From Diplolepis rosae (taxonomy: Eukaryota > Arthropoda > Insecta > Hymenoptera > Diplolepididae): a stretch of 64,000 nt of DNA. The position numbers were made by a program, and so were the translations under genes. Location: contig JAPYXD010000308.1 of the NCBI GenBank assembly GCA_030998225.1, positions 5,404,001-5,468,000 of the forward strand, read 5' to 3'. The notes beneath the pieces are model-generated. The model searched no databases. It saw only the letters and a program-made list of their open reading frames with translations, and was not told where the DNA came from. Shown piece after piece: positions 46,281 to 60,580 of the stretch (the stretch's first letter is position 1; each line of letters begins with the position of its first letter).

Positions 46281-49200
46281 GGTTGGGCTGGGAGCAGATG
46301 TACTTCCACCTTAACGATTTGCAAGTCGACAACTGCCTTTTAAAAAACGGACTACATCCGGGTAGATACTTATTTGCGTATTTCAATTTCTGGATCCATA
46401 TGTCAGGTAGGAACCGGGTTGCGCAGGGTAGAAGAAGTACTTTCACCTTAACGATTTGCAAGCCGACAACTGCCTTTTTAGAAAACGGATTCGATCCGGG
46501 TAGATACTTAATTGCGTATTTCAATTTAAGGATAATTATTTAAGGTAGGAAACGGGTTGCGCTGGCTAGCAGATTAAAGTTTTACTATAACAATTTACAA
46601 GCCAACAACTTTCTTTTATAAAAAGGACAGGATCCGGGAAGATACATATATTCGCATTTCAATTTCTGGATCCATATGTCAGGTATGAACCGGGTTGGGC
46701 TGGGCATCAGATGTAATTTCACCTTAACGATTTGTAAGTCGACATCTGCCTTTTAGAAGACGGGCAGGATCGAAGAAGGTACATATATTCGCATGTCCAT
46801 TTCTGAATCAATATGTCAGGTAGGAACCGGGTTGGGCTGGGTAGCAGATGAACTTTAACCTTAACGATTTGCAAGTCGACAACTGCCTTTTAAAAAACGG
46901 ACTACATCCGGGTGGATACTTATTTCCGTATTTCAATTTCTGGATCAACATATCAGGTAGAAACCGCGTTGGGCTGGGTAGCAGATGAACGTTTACATTA
47001 ACGATTTGCAAGTCAACAACTGCCTTTTAAAAAACGGTTTCGATCCGGGTAGATACTTATTTGCGTAATTCAATTTCTGGATCCATATGTCAGGTAGGAA
47101 CCGGGGTGCGCAGGGTAGCAGAAGTACTTTCACCTTAACGATTTGCAAGCCGACAACTGCCTTTTAAAAAACGGATTCGATCAAGGTAGATACTTATTTG
47201 CATATGTCAATTTTAGGATCCTTATGTCAGGTAGGAACCGGGTTGCGCTGGGTAGCAGATGAAAGTTTTACCTTAACAATTTGCAAGCCAACAACTTTCT
47301 TTTAGAAAAAGGACTGGATCCGGGAAGATACATATATTCGCATGTCAATTTCTGAATCCATATGTCAGGTAGGAACCGGGTTGCGCTGGGTAGCAGATGA
47401 AAGTTTTACCTTAACAATTTGCAAGCCAACAACTTTCTTTTAGAAAAAGGACTGGATCCGGGAAGATACATATATTCGCATTTCAATTTCTGTATCCATA
47501 TGTCAGGTAGGAACCGGGTTGGGCCAAGTAGCAGATGTACTTTCACCTTAAGAATTTATAAGTCGACATCTGCCTTTTAGAAGACGGTCAGGATCGAAGA
47601 AGGTACATATATCCGCATTTCAATTTCTGGATTCATATTTCAGGTAGGAACCGGGTTGGGCTGGATAGCAGATATACTTTCACCTTAATGATTTTCAAGT
47701 AGACAACTTCCTTTTAAAAAACGGAGTACATCCGGGTAGATACTTATTTCCGTATTTCAATTGCTGGATCCACATGTCAGGTAGGAACCGGGTTGGGCTG
47801 GGTAGCAGATGAACTTTTATCTTAACGATTTTCAGTTCGACAATTCCCTTTTAAAAAACGGACTAGAGCCGGGTAGAAACTTATTTCCGTATATCAATTT
47901 CTGGATCCATATGTCAGGTAGGAACCGGGAAGGGCTGGGTAGCAGATGAACTTTTAACTTAACGATTTGCAAGTAGACAACTGCCTTTTAAAAAACGGAA
48001 TACATCCGGGTAGATACTTATTTCCGTATTTCAATTGCTGGATCCACATGTCAGGTAGAAACCGGGTTGGGCTGGGTAGCAGATGAACGTTTACCTTAAC
48101 AATTTGCAAGCCAACAACTTCCTTTTAGAAAGTAGAAAGGATCCTTGTAGATACATATATTCGCATTTCAATTTCTGTGTCCATATGTCAGGTAGGAACA
48201 TGGATGGGCTGGGAGCAGATGTGCTTCCACCTTAACGATTTGCAAGTCGTCAACTGCCCTTTAAAAACGGACTAGATCTGGGGATTAACTTATTTCCGTT
48301 TTTTAATATCTGGATCCATATGTCAGGTAGGAACTGGGTAGCGACGAGTAGCAGATGTACTTTCACGTAAAAAATTTGCAAGTCGAAAAATGCCTTTTAA
48401 AAAACGGACTAGATCTGGGGAGTAACTTGTTTCCGTATTTTAATTTCTGGATCCATATACCAGGTAGGAACCGGGTTGGGCTGGGTATTAGATGTACTTT
48501 CACCTTAACAATGTGCAAGCCGACAACTGCCTTTTAGAAAAAGGACTGGATCCGGGAAGATACTTATTTTCGTATTTCAATTTCTGGATCCATATGTCAG
48601 GTAGGAACCGGGTTGGGTTTGGTAGCAGATGTACTTTTACCTTAACAATGTGCAAGACGTCAACTGCCTCTTAAAAAAAAGAATAGATCCTGGTAGAAAC
48701 CTATTTCCGTATTTTAATTTCTGGATCCATATACCAGGTAGGAACCGGGTTAAGCTGGGTAGCAGATGTAATTCCACCTTTACGATTTGCAAGTCGACAA
48801 CTCCCTTTTAAAAAACGGAATAGATCTGGGAAGTAACTTATTTCCGTATTTTAATTTCTGGATCCATATCGCAGGTAGGAACCGCGTTGGGCTGGGTAGC
48901 AGATGTATTTTCACCTTAACAATTTACAAGTTAAATGCCTTTCAGAAAGTAGAAAGGATCCGGGAAGATACATATATTCGTTTTTCAATTTCTGGGTCGT
49001 TATGTCAGGTAGAAACTTGGATGGGCTGGGAGCAGATGTATTTCCACGTTTACGATTTGCAAGTCGACAACTCCCTTTTAAAAAACGGAGTACAACCGGG
49101 TAGATACTTATTTCCGTATTTCAATTTCAGGATCCATATGTCAGGTAGAAACCGGGTTGGGCTGGGAGCAGATGTACTTCCACCTTAACGATTTGCAAGT

Positions 49201-50900
49201 CGACAACTGCCTTTTAAAAAACGGACTACATCCGGGTAGATACTTATTTGCGTATTTCAATTTCTGGATCCATATGTCAGGTAGGAACCGGGTTGCGCAG
49301 GGTAGAAGAAGTACTTTCACCTTAACGATTTGCAAGCCGACAACTGCCTTTTAGAAAACGGATTCGATCCGGGTAGATACTTATTTGCGTATTTCAATTT
49401 TAGGATCCTTATTTCAGGTAGGAACCGGGTTGCGCTGGGTAGCAGATGAAAGTTTTACTTTAACAATTTGCAAGCCAACAACTTTCTTTTAGAAAAAGGA
49501 CAGGATCCGGGAAGATACATATATTCGCATTTCCATTCCTGGAACCATATGTCAGGTATGAACCGGGTTGGGCTGGGCAGCAGATGTAATTTCACCTTAA
49601 CGATTTGTAAGTCGACATCTGCCTTTTAGAAGACGGGCAGGATCGAAGAAGGTACACATATTCGCATGTCAATTTCTGAATCAATATGTCAGGTAGGAAC
49701 CGGGTTGGGCTGGTTAGCAGATGAACTTTTACCTTAACGATTTGCAAGTCGACAACTGCCTTTTAAAAACGGACTACATCCGGGTGGATACTTATTTCCG
49801 TATTTCAATTTCTGGATCAACATATCAGGTAGAAACCGGGTTGGGCTGGGTAGCAGATGAACGTTTACATTAACGATTTGCAAGTCAACAACTGCCTTTT
49901 TAAAAAACGGTTTCGATCCGGGTAGATACTTATTTGCGTAATTCAATTTCTGGATCCATATGTCAGGTAGGAACCGGGGTGCGCAGGGTAGCAGAAGTAC
50001 TTTCACCTTAACGATTTGCAAGCCGACAGCTGCCTATTAAAAAACGGATTCGATCAAGGTAGATACTTATTTGCGTATGTCAATTTTAGGATCCTTATGT
50101 CAGGTAGGAACCGGGTTGCGCTGGGTAGCAGATGAAAGTTTTACCTTAACAATTTGCAAGCCAACAACTTTCTTTTAGAAAAAGGACTGGATCCGGGAAG
50201 TTACATATATTAGCATTTCAATTTCAGGATCCATATGTCAGATAGGAACCGGGTTGGGCTGGGTATCAGATGTTCTTACACATTAACGATTTGCAAGTCA
50301 ACAACTGCCTTTTAAAAAACGGTTTCGATCCGGGTAGATACTTATTTGCGTAATTCAATTTCTGGATCCATATGTCAGGTAGGAACCGGGGTGCGCAGGG
50401 TAGCAGAAGTACTTTCACCTTAACGATTTGCAAGCCGACAACTGCCTTTTAAAAAACGGATTCGATCAAGGTAGATACTTATTTGCGTATGTCAATTTTA
50501 GGATCCTTATGTCAGGTAGGAACCGGGTTGCGCTGGGTAGCAGATGAAAGTTTTTACCTTAACAATTTGCAAGCCAACAACTTTCTTTTAGAAAAAGGAC
50601 TGGATCCGGGAAGATACATATATTCGCATTTCAATTTCTGTATCCATATGTCAGGTAGGAACCGGGTTGGGCCAAGTAGCAGATGTACTTTCACCTTAAG
50701 AATTTATAAGTCGACATCTGCCTTTTTTAGAAGACGGTCAGGATCGAAGAAGGTACATATATCCGCATTTCAATTTCTGGATTCATATTTCAGGTAGGAA
50801 CCGGGTTGGGCTGGATAGCAGATATACTTTCACCTTAATGATTTTCAAGTAGACAACTTCCTTTTCAAAAACGGAGTACATCCGGGTAGATACTTATTTC
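46281..50900 (+). repeat. Domain II HOR segment with embedded domain I cassette
   Basis: A run containing GGGTTGCGCAGGG, GATGAAAGTTTTACC, GATGTAATTTCACC, GATGAACTTT(T/A)ACC and GATGAACGTTTACATT monomers starts near 46.3 kb and again near 49.15 kb, about 2,873 bp apart. Between them, about 48,350-49,040 is the domain I five-monomer cassette, nearly the same as at 26,960 (offset 21,390 bp). Confidence 0.75.
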
Positions 50901-53280
50901 CGTATTTCAATTGCTGGATCCACATGTCAGGTAGGACGCGAATGGGCTGGGTAGTAGATGAACTTTCACCTTAACGATTTGCGAGTCGAAAACTGCCCTT
51001 TAAAAACGGACTAGATCTGGGGAGTAACTTGATTCCGTATTTTAATTTCTAGATCCATATGCCAGGTAGGAACTGGGTAGGGACGAGTAGTAGATGTACT
51101 TTCACCTTAACAATTTACAAGATAATTGCCTTTTAGAAAGTAGAAAGGATCCTTGAAGATACATATATTCGCATTTCAATTTCTGGGTCCATATGTCAGG
51201 TAGGAACTTGGATGGGCTGGGAGCAGATGTGCTTCCACCTTAACGATTTGCAAAGTCGACAACTGCCCTTTAAAAGCGGACTAGAACTGGGGAGTAACTT
51301 ATTTCCGTATTTTAATTTCTGGATCCATATGTCAGGTAGGAACTGGGTAGCGACGAGTAGCAGATGTACTTTCACGTTAACAATTTGCAAGTCGAAAAAT
51401 GCATTTTAAAAAACGGAGTAGATCTGGGGAGTAACTTGTTTCCGTATTTTAATTTCTGGATACATATAGCTGGTAGGAACCAGGTTGGGCTGGGAGCAGA
51501 TGTACTTCCACCTTAACGATTTGCAAGTCGACAACTGCCTTTTTAAAAAACGGACTACTTCCGGGTAGATACTTATTTCCGTATTTCAATTTCTGGATCC
51601 ATATGTCAGGTAGGAACCGGGTTGCGCAGGGTAGGAGAAGTACTTTCACCTTAACGATTTGCAAGCCAACAACTGCCTTTTAAAAAACGGATTCGATCCG
51701 GGTAGATACTTATTTGCGTATTTCAATTTTAGGATCCTTATCTCAGGTAGGAACCGGGTTGCGCTGGGTAGCAGATGAAAGTTTTACCTTAACAATTTGC
51801 AAGCCAACAACTTTCTTTTAAGAAAAAAGACAGGATCCGGGTAGATACATATATTCGAATTTCAATTTCTGGATCCATATCCCAGGTAGGAACCGGGTTG
51901 GGCTGGGTAGCAGATGTAATTTCACCTTAATGACTTGTAAGTCGACATCTGCCTTTTAGAAGACGGGCAGGATCGAAGAAGGTACATATATTCGCATGTC
52001 AATTTCTGAATCCATATGTCAGGTAGGAACCGGGTTTTGCTGGGTAGCAGATGAACTTTTACCTTAACGATTTGCAAGTCGACAACTGCCTTTTAAAAAA
52101 CGGACTCTATCCGGGTGGATACTCGTTTCCGTATTTTAATTTCTGGATACATATGTCAGATAGGAACCGGTTTGGGCTGGGTAGCAGATGAAGCTTTACC
52201 TTAACGATATGCAAGCCGACAACTGCCTTTTAAAAAACGGACTACATCCGGGTAGATACTTATTTCCGTATTTAAATTTCTGGATCCACATGTCAGGTAG
52301 GAACCGGGTTGGGCTGGGTAGTAGATGAACTTTCACCTTAACTATTTGTAAGTCGACATCTGCCTTTTAGAAGACGGTCAGGATCGAAGAAGGTACATAT
52401 ATCCGCATTTCAATTTCTGGATTCATATTTCAGGTAGGAACCGGGTTGGGCTGGATAGCAGATGTACTTTCACCTTAACGATTTGCAAGTAGACAACATC
52501 CTTCTAAAAAACGGAGTACATCCGGGTAGATACTTATTTCCGTATTTCAATTTCTGGATCCATATGTCAGGTAGGAACCGGGAAGGGCTGGGTAGCAGAT
52601 GAACTTTTAACTTAACGATTTGCAAGTAGACAACTGCCTTTTAAAAAACGGAATACATCCGGGTAGATACTTATTTCCGTATTTCAATTGCTGGATCCAC
52701 ATGTCAGGTAGAAACCGGGTTGGGCTGGGTAGCAGATGAACGTTTACCTTAACAATTTGCAAGCCAACAACTTCCTTTTAGAAAGTAGAAAGGATCCTTG
52801 TAGATACATATATTCGCATTTCAATTTCTGTGTCCATATGTCAGGTAGGAACATGGATGGGCTGGGAGCAGATGTACTTCCACCTTAACGATTTGCAAGT
52901 CGTCAACTGCCCTTTAAAAACGGACTAGATCTGGGGAGTAACTTGTTTCCGTATTTTAATTTCTGGATCCATATACCAGGTAGGAACCGGGTTGGGCTGA
53001 GTAGCAGATGTACTTTCACCTTAACAATGTGCAAGCCGACAGCTGACTTATATAAAAAGGACTGGATCCGGGAAGATACTTATTTTCGTATTTCAATTTC
53101 TGGATCCATATGTCAGGGAGGAACCGGGTTGGGTTTGGTAGCAGATGTACTTTTACCTTAACAATGTGCAAGACGTCAACTGCCTCTTAAAAAAAAGAAT
53201 AGATCCTGGTAGAAACCTATTTCCGTATTTTAATTTCTGGATCCATATACCAGGTAGGATCCGGGTTGGGCTGGGTAGCA
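50901..53280 (+). repeat. Domain II segment, copy of 44.7-46.3 kb plus cassette remnant
   Basis: About 50,920-52,540 matches 44,760-46,240. From about 52,780 the sequence AGAAAGTAGAAAGGATCCTTG leads into a shortened version of the domain I cassette (52,940-53,300) that includes the CAAGACGTCAACTGCCTC monomer at 53,145. Confidence 0.73.
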
Positions 53281-56200
53281 GATGTAATTCCACCTTTACG
53301 ATTTGTAAGTCGACATCTGCCTTTTAGAAGACGGGCAGGATCGAAGAAGGTACACATATTCGCATGTCAATTTCTGAATCAATATGTCAGGTAGGAACCG
53401 GGTTGGGCTGGGTAGCAGATGAACTTTTACCTTAACGATTTGCAAGTCGACAACTGCCTTTTAAAAAAACGGACTACATCCGGGTGGATACTTATTTCCG
53501 TATTTCAATTTCTGGATCAACATATCAGGTAGAAACCGGGTTGGGCTGGGTAGCAGATGAACGTTTACATTAACGATTTGCAAGTCAACAACTGCCTTTT
53601 AAAAAACGGTTTCGATCCGGGTAGATACTTATTTGCGTAATTCAATTTCTGGATCCATATCTCAGGTAGGAACCGGGGTGCGCAGGGTAGCAGAAGTACT
53701 TTCCACCTTAACGATTTGCAAGCCGACAACTGCCTTTTAAAAAACGGATTCGATCAAGGTAGATACTTATTTGCGTATGTCAATTTTAGGATCCTTATGT
53801 CAGGTAGGAACCGGGTTGCGCTGGGTAGCAGATGAAAGTTTTACCTTAACAATTTGCAAGCCAACAACTTTCTTTTAGAAAAAGGACTGGATCCGGGAAG
53901 ATACATATATTCGCATGTCAATTTCTGAATCCATATGTCAGGTAGGAACCGGGTTGGGCTGGGTAGCAGATGTACTTTCACCTTAACGATTTGCAAGTCA
54001 ACAACTGCCTTTTTAAAAAACGGTTTCGATCCGGGTAGATACTTATTTGCGTAATTCAATTTCTGGATCCATATGTCAGGTAGGAACCGGGGTGCGCAGG
54101 GTAGCAGAAGTACTTTCACCTTAACGATTTGCAAGCCGACAACTGCCTTTTAAAAAACGGATTCGATCAAGGTAGATACTTATTTGCGTATGTCAATTTT
54201 AGGATCCTTATGTCAGGTAGGAACCGGGTTGCGCTGGGTAGCAGATGAAAGTTTTACCTTAACAATTTGCAAGCCAACAACTTTCTTTTAGAAAAAGGAC
54301 TGGATCCGGGAAGATACATATATTCGCATTTCAATTTCTGTATCCATATGTCAGGTAGGAACCGGGTTGGGCCAAGTAGCAGATGTACTTTCACCTTAAG
54401 AATTTATAAGTCGACATCTGCCTTTTAGAAGACGGTCAGGATCGAAGAAGGTACATATATCCGCATTTCAATTTCTGGATTCATATTTCAGGTAGGAACC
54501 GGGTTGGGCTGGATAGCAGATATACTTTCACCTCAATGATTTTCAAGTAGACAACTTCCTTTTAAAAAACGGAGTACATCCGGGTAGATACTTATTTCCG
54601 TATTTCAATTGCTGGATCCACATGTCAGGTAGGAACCGGGTTGCGCAGGGTAGAAGAAGTACTTTCACCTTAACGATTTGCAAGCCGACAACTGCCTTTT
54701 AGAAAACGGATTCGATCCGGGTAGATACTTATTTGCGTATTTCAATTTTAGGATCCTTATTTCAGGTAGGAACCGGGTTGCGCTGGGTAGCAGATGAAAG
54801 TTTTACCTTAACAATTTGCAAGCCAACAACTTTCTTTTTAGAAAAAGGACAGGATCGGGAAGATACATATATTCGCATTTCAATTTCTGGAACCATATGT
54901 CAGGTATGAACCGGGTTGGGCTGGGCAGCAGATGTAATTTCACCTTAACGATTTGTAAGTCGACATCTGCCTTTTTAGAAGACGGGCAGGATCAGAAGAA
55001 GGTACACATATTCGCATGTCAATTTCTGAATCAATATGTCAGGTAGGAACCGGGTTGGGCTGGGTAGCAGATGAACTTTTACCTTAACGATTTGCAAGTC
55101 GAAAACTGCCTTTTAAAAAACGGACTACATCCGGGTGGATACTTATTTCCGTATTTCAATTTCTGGATCAACATATCAGGTAGAAACCGGGTTGGGCTGG
55201 GTAGCAGATGAACGTTTACATTAACGATTTGCAAGTCAACAACTGCCTTTTAAAAAACGGTTTCGATCCGGGTAGATACTTATTTGCGTAATTCAATTTC
55301 TGGATCCATATGTCAGGTAGGAACCGGGGTGCGCAGGGTAGCAGAAGTACTTTCACCTTAACGATTTGCAAGCCGACAACTGCCTTTTAAAAAACGGATT
55401 CGATCAAGGTAGATACTTATTTGCGTATGTCAATTTTAGGATCCTGATGTCAGGTAGGAACCGGGTTGCGCTGGGTAGCAGATGAACGGTTACCTTAACA
55501 ATTTGCAAGCCAACAACTTTCTTTTAGAAAAAGGACAGGATCCGGGAAGATACATATATTCGCATTTTAATTTCTGGATCCATATGTCAGGTAGGAACCG
55601 GGTTGGGCTGGGTAGCAGATGTACTTTCACCTTAACGATTTGCAAGTCAACAACTGCCTTTTAAAAAACGGTTTCGATCCGGGTAGATACTTATTTGCGT
55701 AATTCAATTTCTGGATCCATATGTCAGGTAGGAACCGGGGTGCGCAGGGTAGCAGAAGTACTTTCACCTTAACGATTTGCAAGCCGACAACTGCCTTTTA
55801 AAAAACGGATTCGATCAAGGTAGATACTTATTTGCGTATGTCAATTTTAGGATCCTTATGTCAGGTAGGAACCGGGTTGCGCTGGGTAGCAGATGAAAGT
55901 TTTACCTTAACAATTTGCAAGCCAACAACTTTCTTTTAGAAAAAGGACTGGATCCGGGAAGATACATATATTCGCATTTCAATTTCTGTATCCATATGTC
56001 AGGTAGGAACCGGGTTGGGCCAAGTAGCAGATGTACTTTCACCTTAAGAATTTATAAGTCGACATCTGCCTTTTAGAAGACGGTCAGGATCGAAGAAGGT
56101 ACATATATCCGCATTTCAATTTCTGGATTCATATTTCAGGTAGGAACCGGGTTGGGCTGGATAGCAGATATACTTTCACCTCAATGATTTTCAAGTAGAC

Positions 56201-56443
56201 AACTTCCTTTTAAAAAACGGAGTACATCCGGGTAGATACTTATTTCCGTATTTCAATTGCTGGATCCACATGTCAGGTAGGAACCGGGTTGCGCAGGGTA
56301 GAAGAAGTACTTTCACCTTAACGATTTGCAAGCCGACAACTGCCTTTTAGAAAACGGATTCGATCCGGGTAGATACTTATTTGCGTATTTCAATTTTAGG
56401 ATCCTTATTTCAGGTAGGAACCGGGTTGCGCTGGGTAGCAGAT
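53281..56443 (+). repeat. 12-monomer domain II HOR, about 1.65 kb, two units
   Basis: The marker TTGGGCCAAGTAGC appears at 54,371 and 56,019 (1,648 bp). The marker TTTCTGAATCAATATG appears at 53,371 and 55,023 (1,652 bp). Monomer order is conserved between the units. Earlier single occurrences of the same order start near 46,800 and 49,673. Confidence 0.78.
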
Positions 56444-57830
56444 GAACTTTTATCTTAACGATTTTCAAGTCGACAATTCCCTTTTAAAAAACGGACTAGA
56501 GCCGGGTAGAAACTTATTTCCGTATATCAATTTCTGGATCCATATGTCAGGTAGGAACCGGGAAGGGCTGGGTAGCAGATGAACTTTTACCTTAACGATT
56601 TGCAAGTAGACAACTGCCTTTTAAAAAACGGAATACATCCGGGTAGATACTTATTTCCGTATTTCAATTGCTGGATCCATATGTCATGTAGAAACCGGGT
56701 TGGGCTGGGTAGCAGATGAACGTTTACCTTAACAATTTGCAAGCCAACAACTTCATTTTAGAAAGTAGAAAGGATCCTTGTAGATACATATATTCGCATT
56801 TCAATTTCTGGGTACATATGTCAGGTAGGAACTGGGTAGGGACGAGTAGCAGATGTACTTTCACGTTAAAAATTTGCAAGTCGAAAACCACCTTTTAGAA
56901 AACGTACAGGATCCGGGAAGATACATATATTCGCATTTTAATTTCTGGATCCATATGGCAGGTAGGAACCGGGTTGGGCTGGGTAGCAGATGTACTTTCA
57001 CCTTAATAATGTGCAAGCCGACAACTGCCTTTAAGAAAACGGACAGGCTCCGGTAAGATACATATATTCACATTTTAATTTCTGGATCCATATGGCAGGT
57101 AGGACGTGGATGGGCTGGGTAGTAGATGAACTTTCACCTTAACGATATGCGAGTCGAAAACTGCCTTTTAGAAAACGGACTAGATCTGGGGTGTAACTTA
57201 TTTCCGTATTTCAATTTCTGGATCAACATATCAGGTAGAAACCGGGATGGGCTGGGTAGCAGATGAACGTTTACATTAACGATTTGCAAGTCGACAACTG
57301 CCTTTTAAAAACGGATTCGATGCGGGTAGATACTTATTTGCGTATTTCAATTTCTGGATCCTTATATCAGGTAGGAAACGGGTTGGGCTGGGTAGCAGAT
57401 GTACTTTCACCTTAACGATTTGCAAGTCAACAACTGCCTTTTAAAAAACGGATTCGATCCGGGTAGATACTTATTTGCGTAATTCAATTTCTGGATCCAT
57501 ATGTCAGGTAGGAACCGGATTGGGTTTGGTAGCAGATGAACTTTTACCTTAACGATTTGCAAGTAGACAACTGCCTTTTAAAAAACGGAATACATCCGGG
57601 TAGATACTTATTTCCGTATTTCAATTGCTGGATCCACATGTCAGGTAGAAACCGGGTTGGGCTGGGTAGCAGATGAACGTTTACCTTAACAATTTGCAAG
57701 CCAACAACTTCCTTTTAGAAAGTAGAAAGGATCCTTGTAGATACATATATTCGCATTTCAATTTCTGTGTCCATATGTCAGGTAGGAACATGGATGGGCT
57801 GGGAGCAGATGTGCTTCCACCTTAACGATT
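56444..57830 (+). repeat. Mixed domain II monomers
   Basis: GATGAACTTTTATC, GATGAACGTTTACC, a GAAAACCACC monomer near 56,880 (a domain I type) and GATGAACGTTTACATT monomers alternate. At 57.1 kb a GGACGTGGATGGG monomer like that at 43.1 kb appears. No gene or unique sequence seen. Confidence 0.7.
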
Positions 57831-59090
57831 TATAAGTCGACATCTGCCTTTTAGAAGACGGGCAAGATCGAAGAAGGTACATATATTCGCATTTCAATTT
57901 CTGGATCCATGTCAGGTAGGAACCGGGTTGGGCTGGCTAGCAGATGAACTTTTACCTTAACGATTTTCAAGTCGACAACTCCCTTTTAAAAAACGGACTA
58001 GAGCCGGGTAGATACTTATTTCCGTATTTCAGTTTCTGGATCCATATGTCAGGTAGGAACCGGGTTGGGCTGGGTAGCAGATGAAGTTTTACCTTAACGA
58101 TATGCAAGTCGACAACTTCCTTTTAGAAAAAGGACTGGATCCTTGTAGATACATATATTCGCATTTCAATTTCTGTGTCCATATGTCAGGTAGGAACATG
58201 GTTGGGCTGGGAAGCAGATGTACTTTCACCTTAACAATTTATAAGTCGACATCTGCCTTTTAGAAGACGGGCAAGATCGAAGAAGGTACATATATTCGCA
58301 TTTCAATTTCTGGATCCATGTCAGGTAGGAACCGGGTTGGGCTGGCTAGCAGATGAACTTTTACCTTAACGATTTTCAAGTCGACAACTCCCTTTTAAAA
58401 AACGGACTAGAGCCGGGTAGATACTTATTTCCGTATTTCAGTTTCTGGATCCATATGTCAGGTAGGAACCGGGTTGGGCTGGGTAGCAGATGAAGTTTTA
58501 CCTTAACGATATGCATGTCGACAACTTCCTTTTAGAAAAAGGACTGGATCCGGGAAGATACATATATTCGCATTTCAATTTCTGTATCCGTATGTCAGGT
58601 AGGAACCGGGTTGGGCCAAGTGGCGGATGTACTTTCACCTTAACTATTTGTAAGTCGACATCTGCCTTTTATTAGACGGTCAGGATCGAAGAAGGTACAT
58701 ATATCCGCATTTCAATTTCTGGATTCATATTTCAGGTAGGAACCGGGTTGGGCTGGATAGCAGATATACTTTCACCTTAATGATTTTCAAGTAGACAACT
58801 TCCTTTTAAAAAACGGAGTACATCCGGGTAGATACTTATTTCCGTATTTCAATTGCTGGATCCACATGTCAGGTAGGAACCGGGAAGGGCTGGGTAGCAG
58901 ATGAACTTTTACCTTAACGATTTGCAAGTAGACAACTGCCTTTTAAAAAACGGAATACATCCGGGTAGATACTTATTTCCGTATTTCAATTGCTGGATCC
59001 ACATGTCAGGTAGAATTCGGGTTGGGCTGGGTAGCAGATGAACGTTTACCTTAACAATTTGCAAGCCAACAACTTCCTTTTAGAAAGTAG
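57831..59090 (+). repeat. Trimer HOR, 409 bp, first block
   Basis: A three-monomer unit (GATGAACTTTTACC, GATGAAGTTTTACC, GATGTACTTTCACC or GATGTGCTTCC) repeats with a 409 bp period: GATGAAG starts lie near 58,081 and 58,490. Each unit carries a two-base-shortened GGATCCATGTCAGG at 57,903 and 58,312. Confidence 0.8.
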
Positions 59091-60580
59091 AAAGGATCCT
59101 TGTAGATACATATATTCGCATTTCAATTTCTGTGTCCATATGTCAGGTAGGAACATGGATGGGCTGGGAGCAGATGTGCTTCCACCTTAACGATTTGCAA
59201 GTCGTCAACTGCCCTTTAAAAACGGACTAGATCTGGGGAGTAACTTATTTCCGTATTTTAATATCTGGATCCATATGTCAGGTAGGAACTGGGTAGCGAC
59301 GAGTAGCAGATGTACTTTCACGTAAAAAATTTGCAAGTCGAAAAATGCCTTTTAAAAAACGGACTAGATCTGGGGAGTAACTTGTTTCCGTATTTTAATT
59401 TCTGGATCCATATACCAGGTAGGAACCTGGTTGGTCTGGGTATTAGATGTACTTTCACCTTAACAATGTGCAAGCCGACAACTGCCTTTTAGAAAAAGGA
59501 CTGGATCCGGGAAGATACTTATTTTCGTATTTCAATTTCTGGATCCATATGTCAGGTAGGAACCGGGTTGGGTTTGGTAGCAGATGTACTTTTACCTTAA
59601 GAATGTGCAAGACGTCAACTGCCTCTTAGAAAAAGGACTTGATCCGGGGAGAAACCTTTTACCGTATTTTAATTTCTGGATCCATATACCAGGTAGGAAC
59701 CGGGTTGGGCTGGGTAGCAGATGTAATTCCACCTTTACGATTTGCAAGTCGACAACTCCCTTTTAAAAAACGGACTAGATCTGGGAAGTAACTTATTTCC
59801 GTATTTTAATTTCTGGATCCATATGGCAGGGAGGATCCGGGTTGGGCTGGGTAGCAGATGTATTTTCACCTTAACAATTAACAAGTTAAATGCCTTTCAG
59901 TAAGTAGAAAGGATCCGGGAAGATACATATATTCGTTTTTAAATTTCTGGGTCGATATTTCAGGTAGGAACTTAGATGGGCTGGGTAGCAGATGTACTTT
60001 CACCTTAATAATGTGCAAGCCGACAACTGCCTTTTAGAAAACGAACAGGAGCCGGTATGATACATATATTCGCATTTCAATTTCTGGGTCCATATGTCAG
60101 GTAGGAACTGGGTAGCGACGAGTAGCAGATGTACTTTCACGTAAAAAATTTGCAAGTCGAAAAATGCCTTTTAAAAAAACGGAGTAGATCTGGGGAGTAA
60201 CTTGTTTCCGTATTTTAATTTCTGGATCCATATACCAGGTAGGAACCGGGTTGGGCTGGGAGCAGATGTACTTCCACCTTAACGATATGCAAGTCGACAA
60301 CTGCATTTTAAAAAACGGACTAGATCTGGGGAGTAACTTGTTTCCGTATTTTAATTTTTTGGTCCATATGTCAGGTAGGACGTGGATGGGCTGGGTAGTA
60401 GATGAACTTTCACCTTAACGATATGCGAGTCGAAAACTGCCTTTTTAGAAAACGGACTAGATCTGGGGTGTAACTTATTTCCGTATTTTAATTTCTGGAT
60501 CCATATGTCAGGTAGGAACTTGGATGGGCTGGGTAGCAGATGAACTTTTACATTAACGATTTGCAAGTCGACAACTCCCT
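59091..60580 (+). repeat. Domain I cassette within domain II
   Basis: About 59,310-60,000 is the five-monomer cassette, 10,955 bp after the one at 48,355. It is followed by an AATAATGTGCAAGCC monomer, a GTAAAAAATTTGC monomer and GGACGTGGATGGG monomers as at 28.0 and 43.0 kb. Confidence 0.75.
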
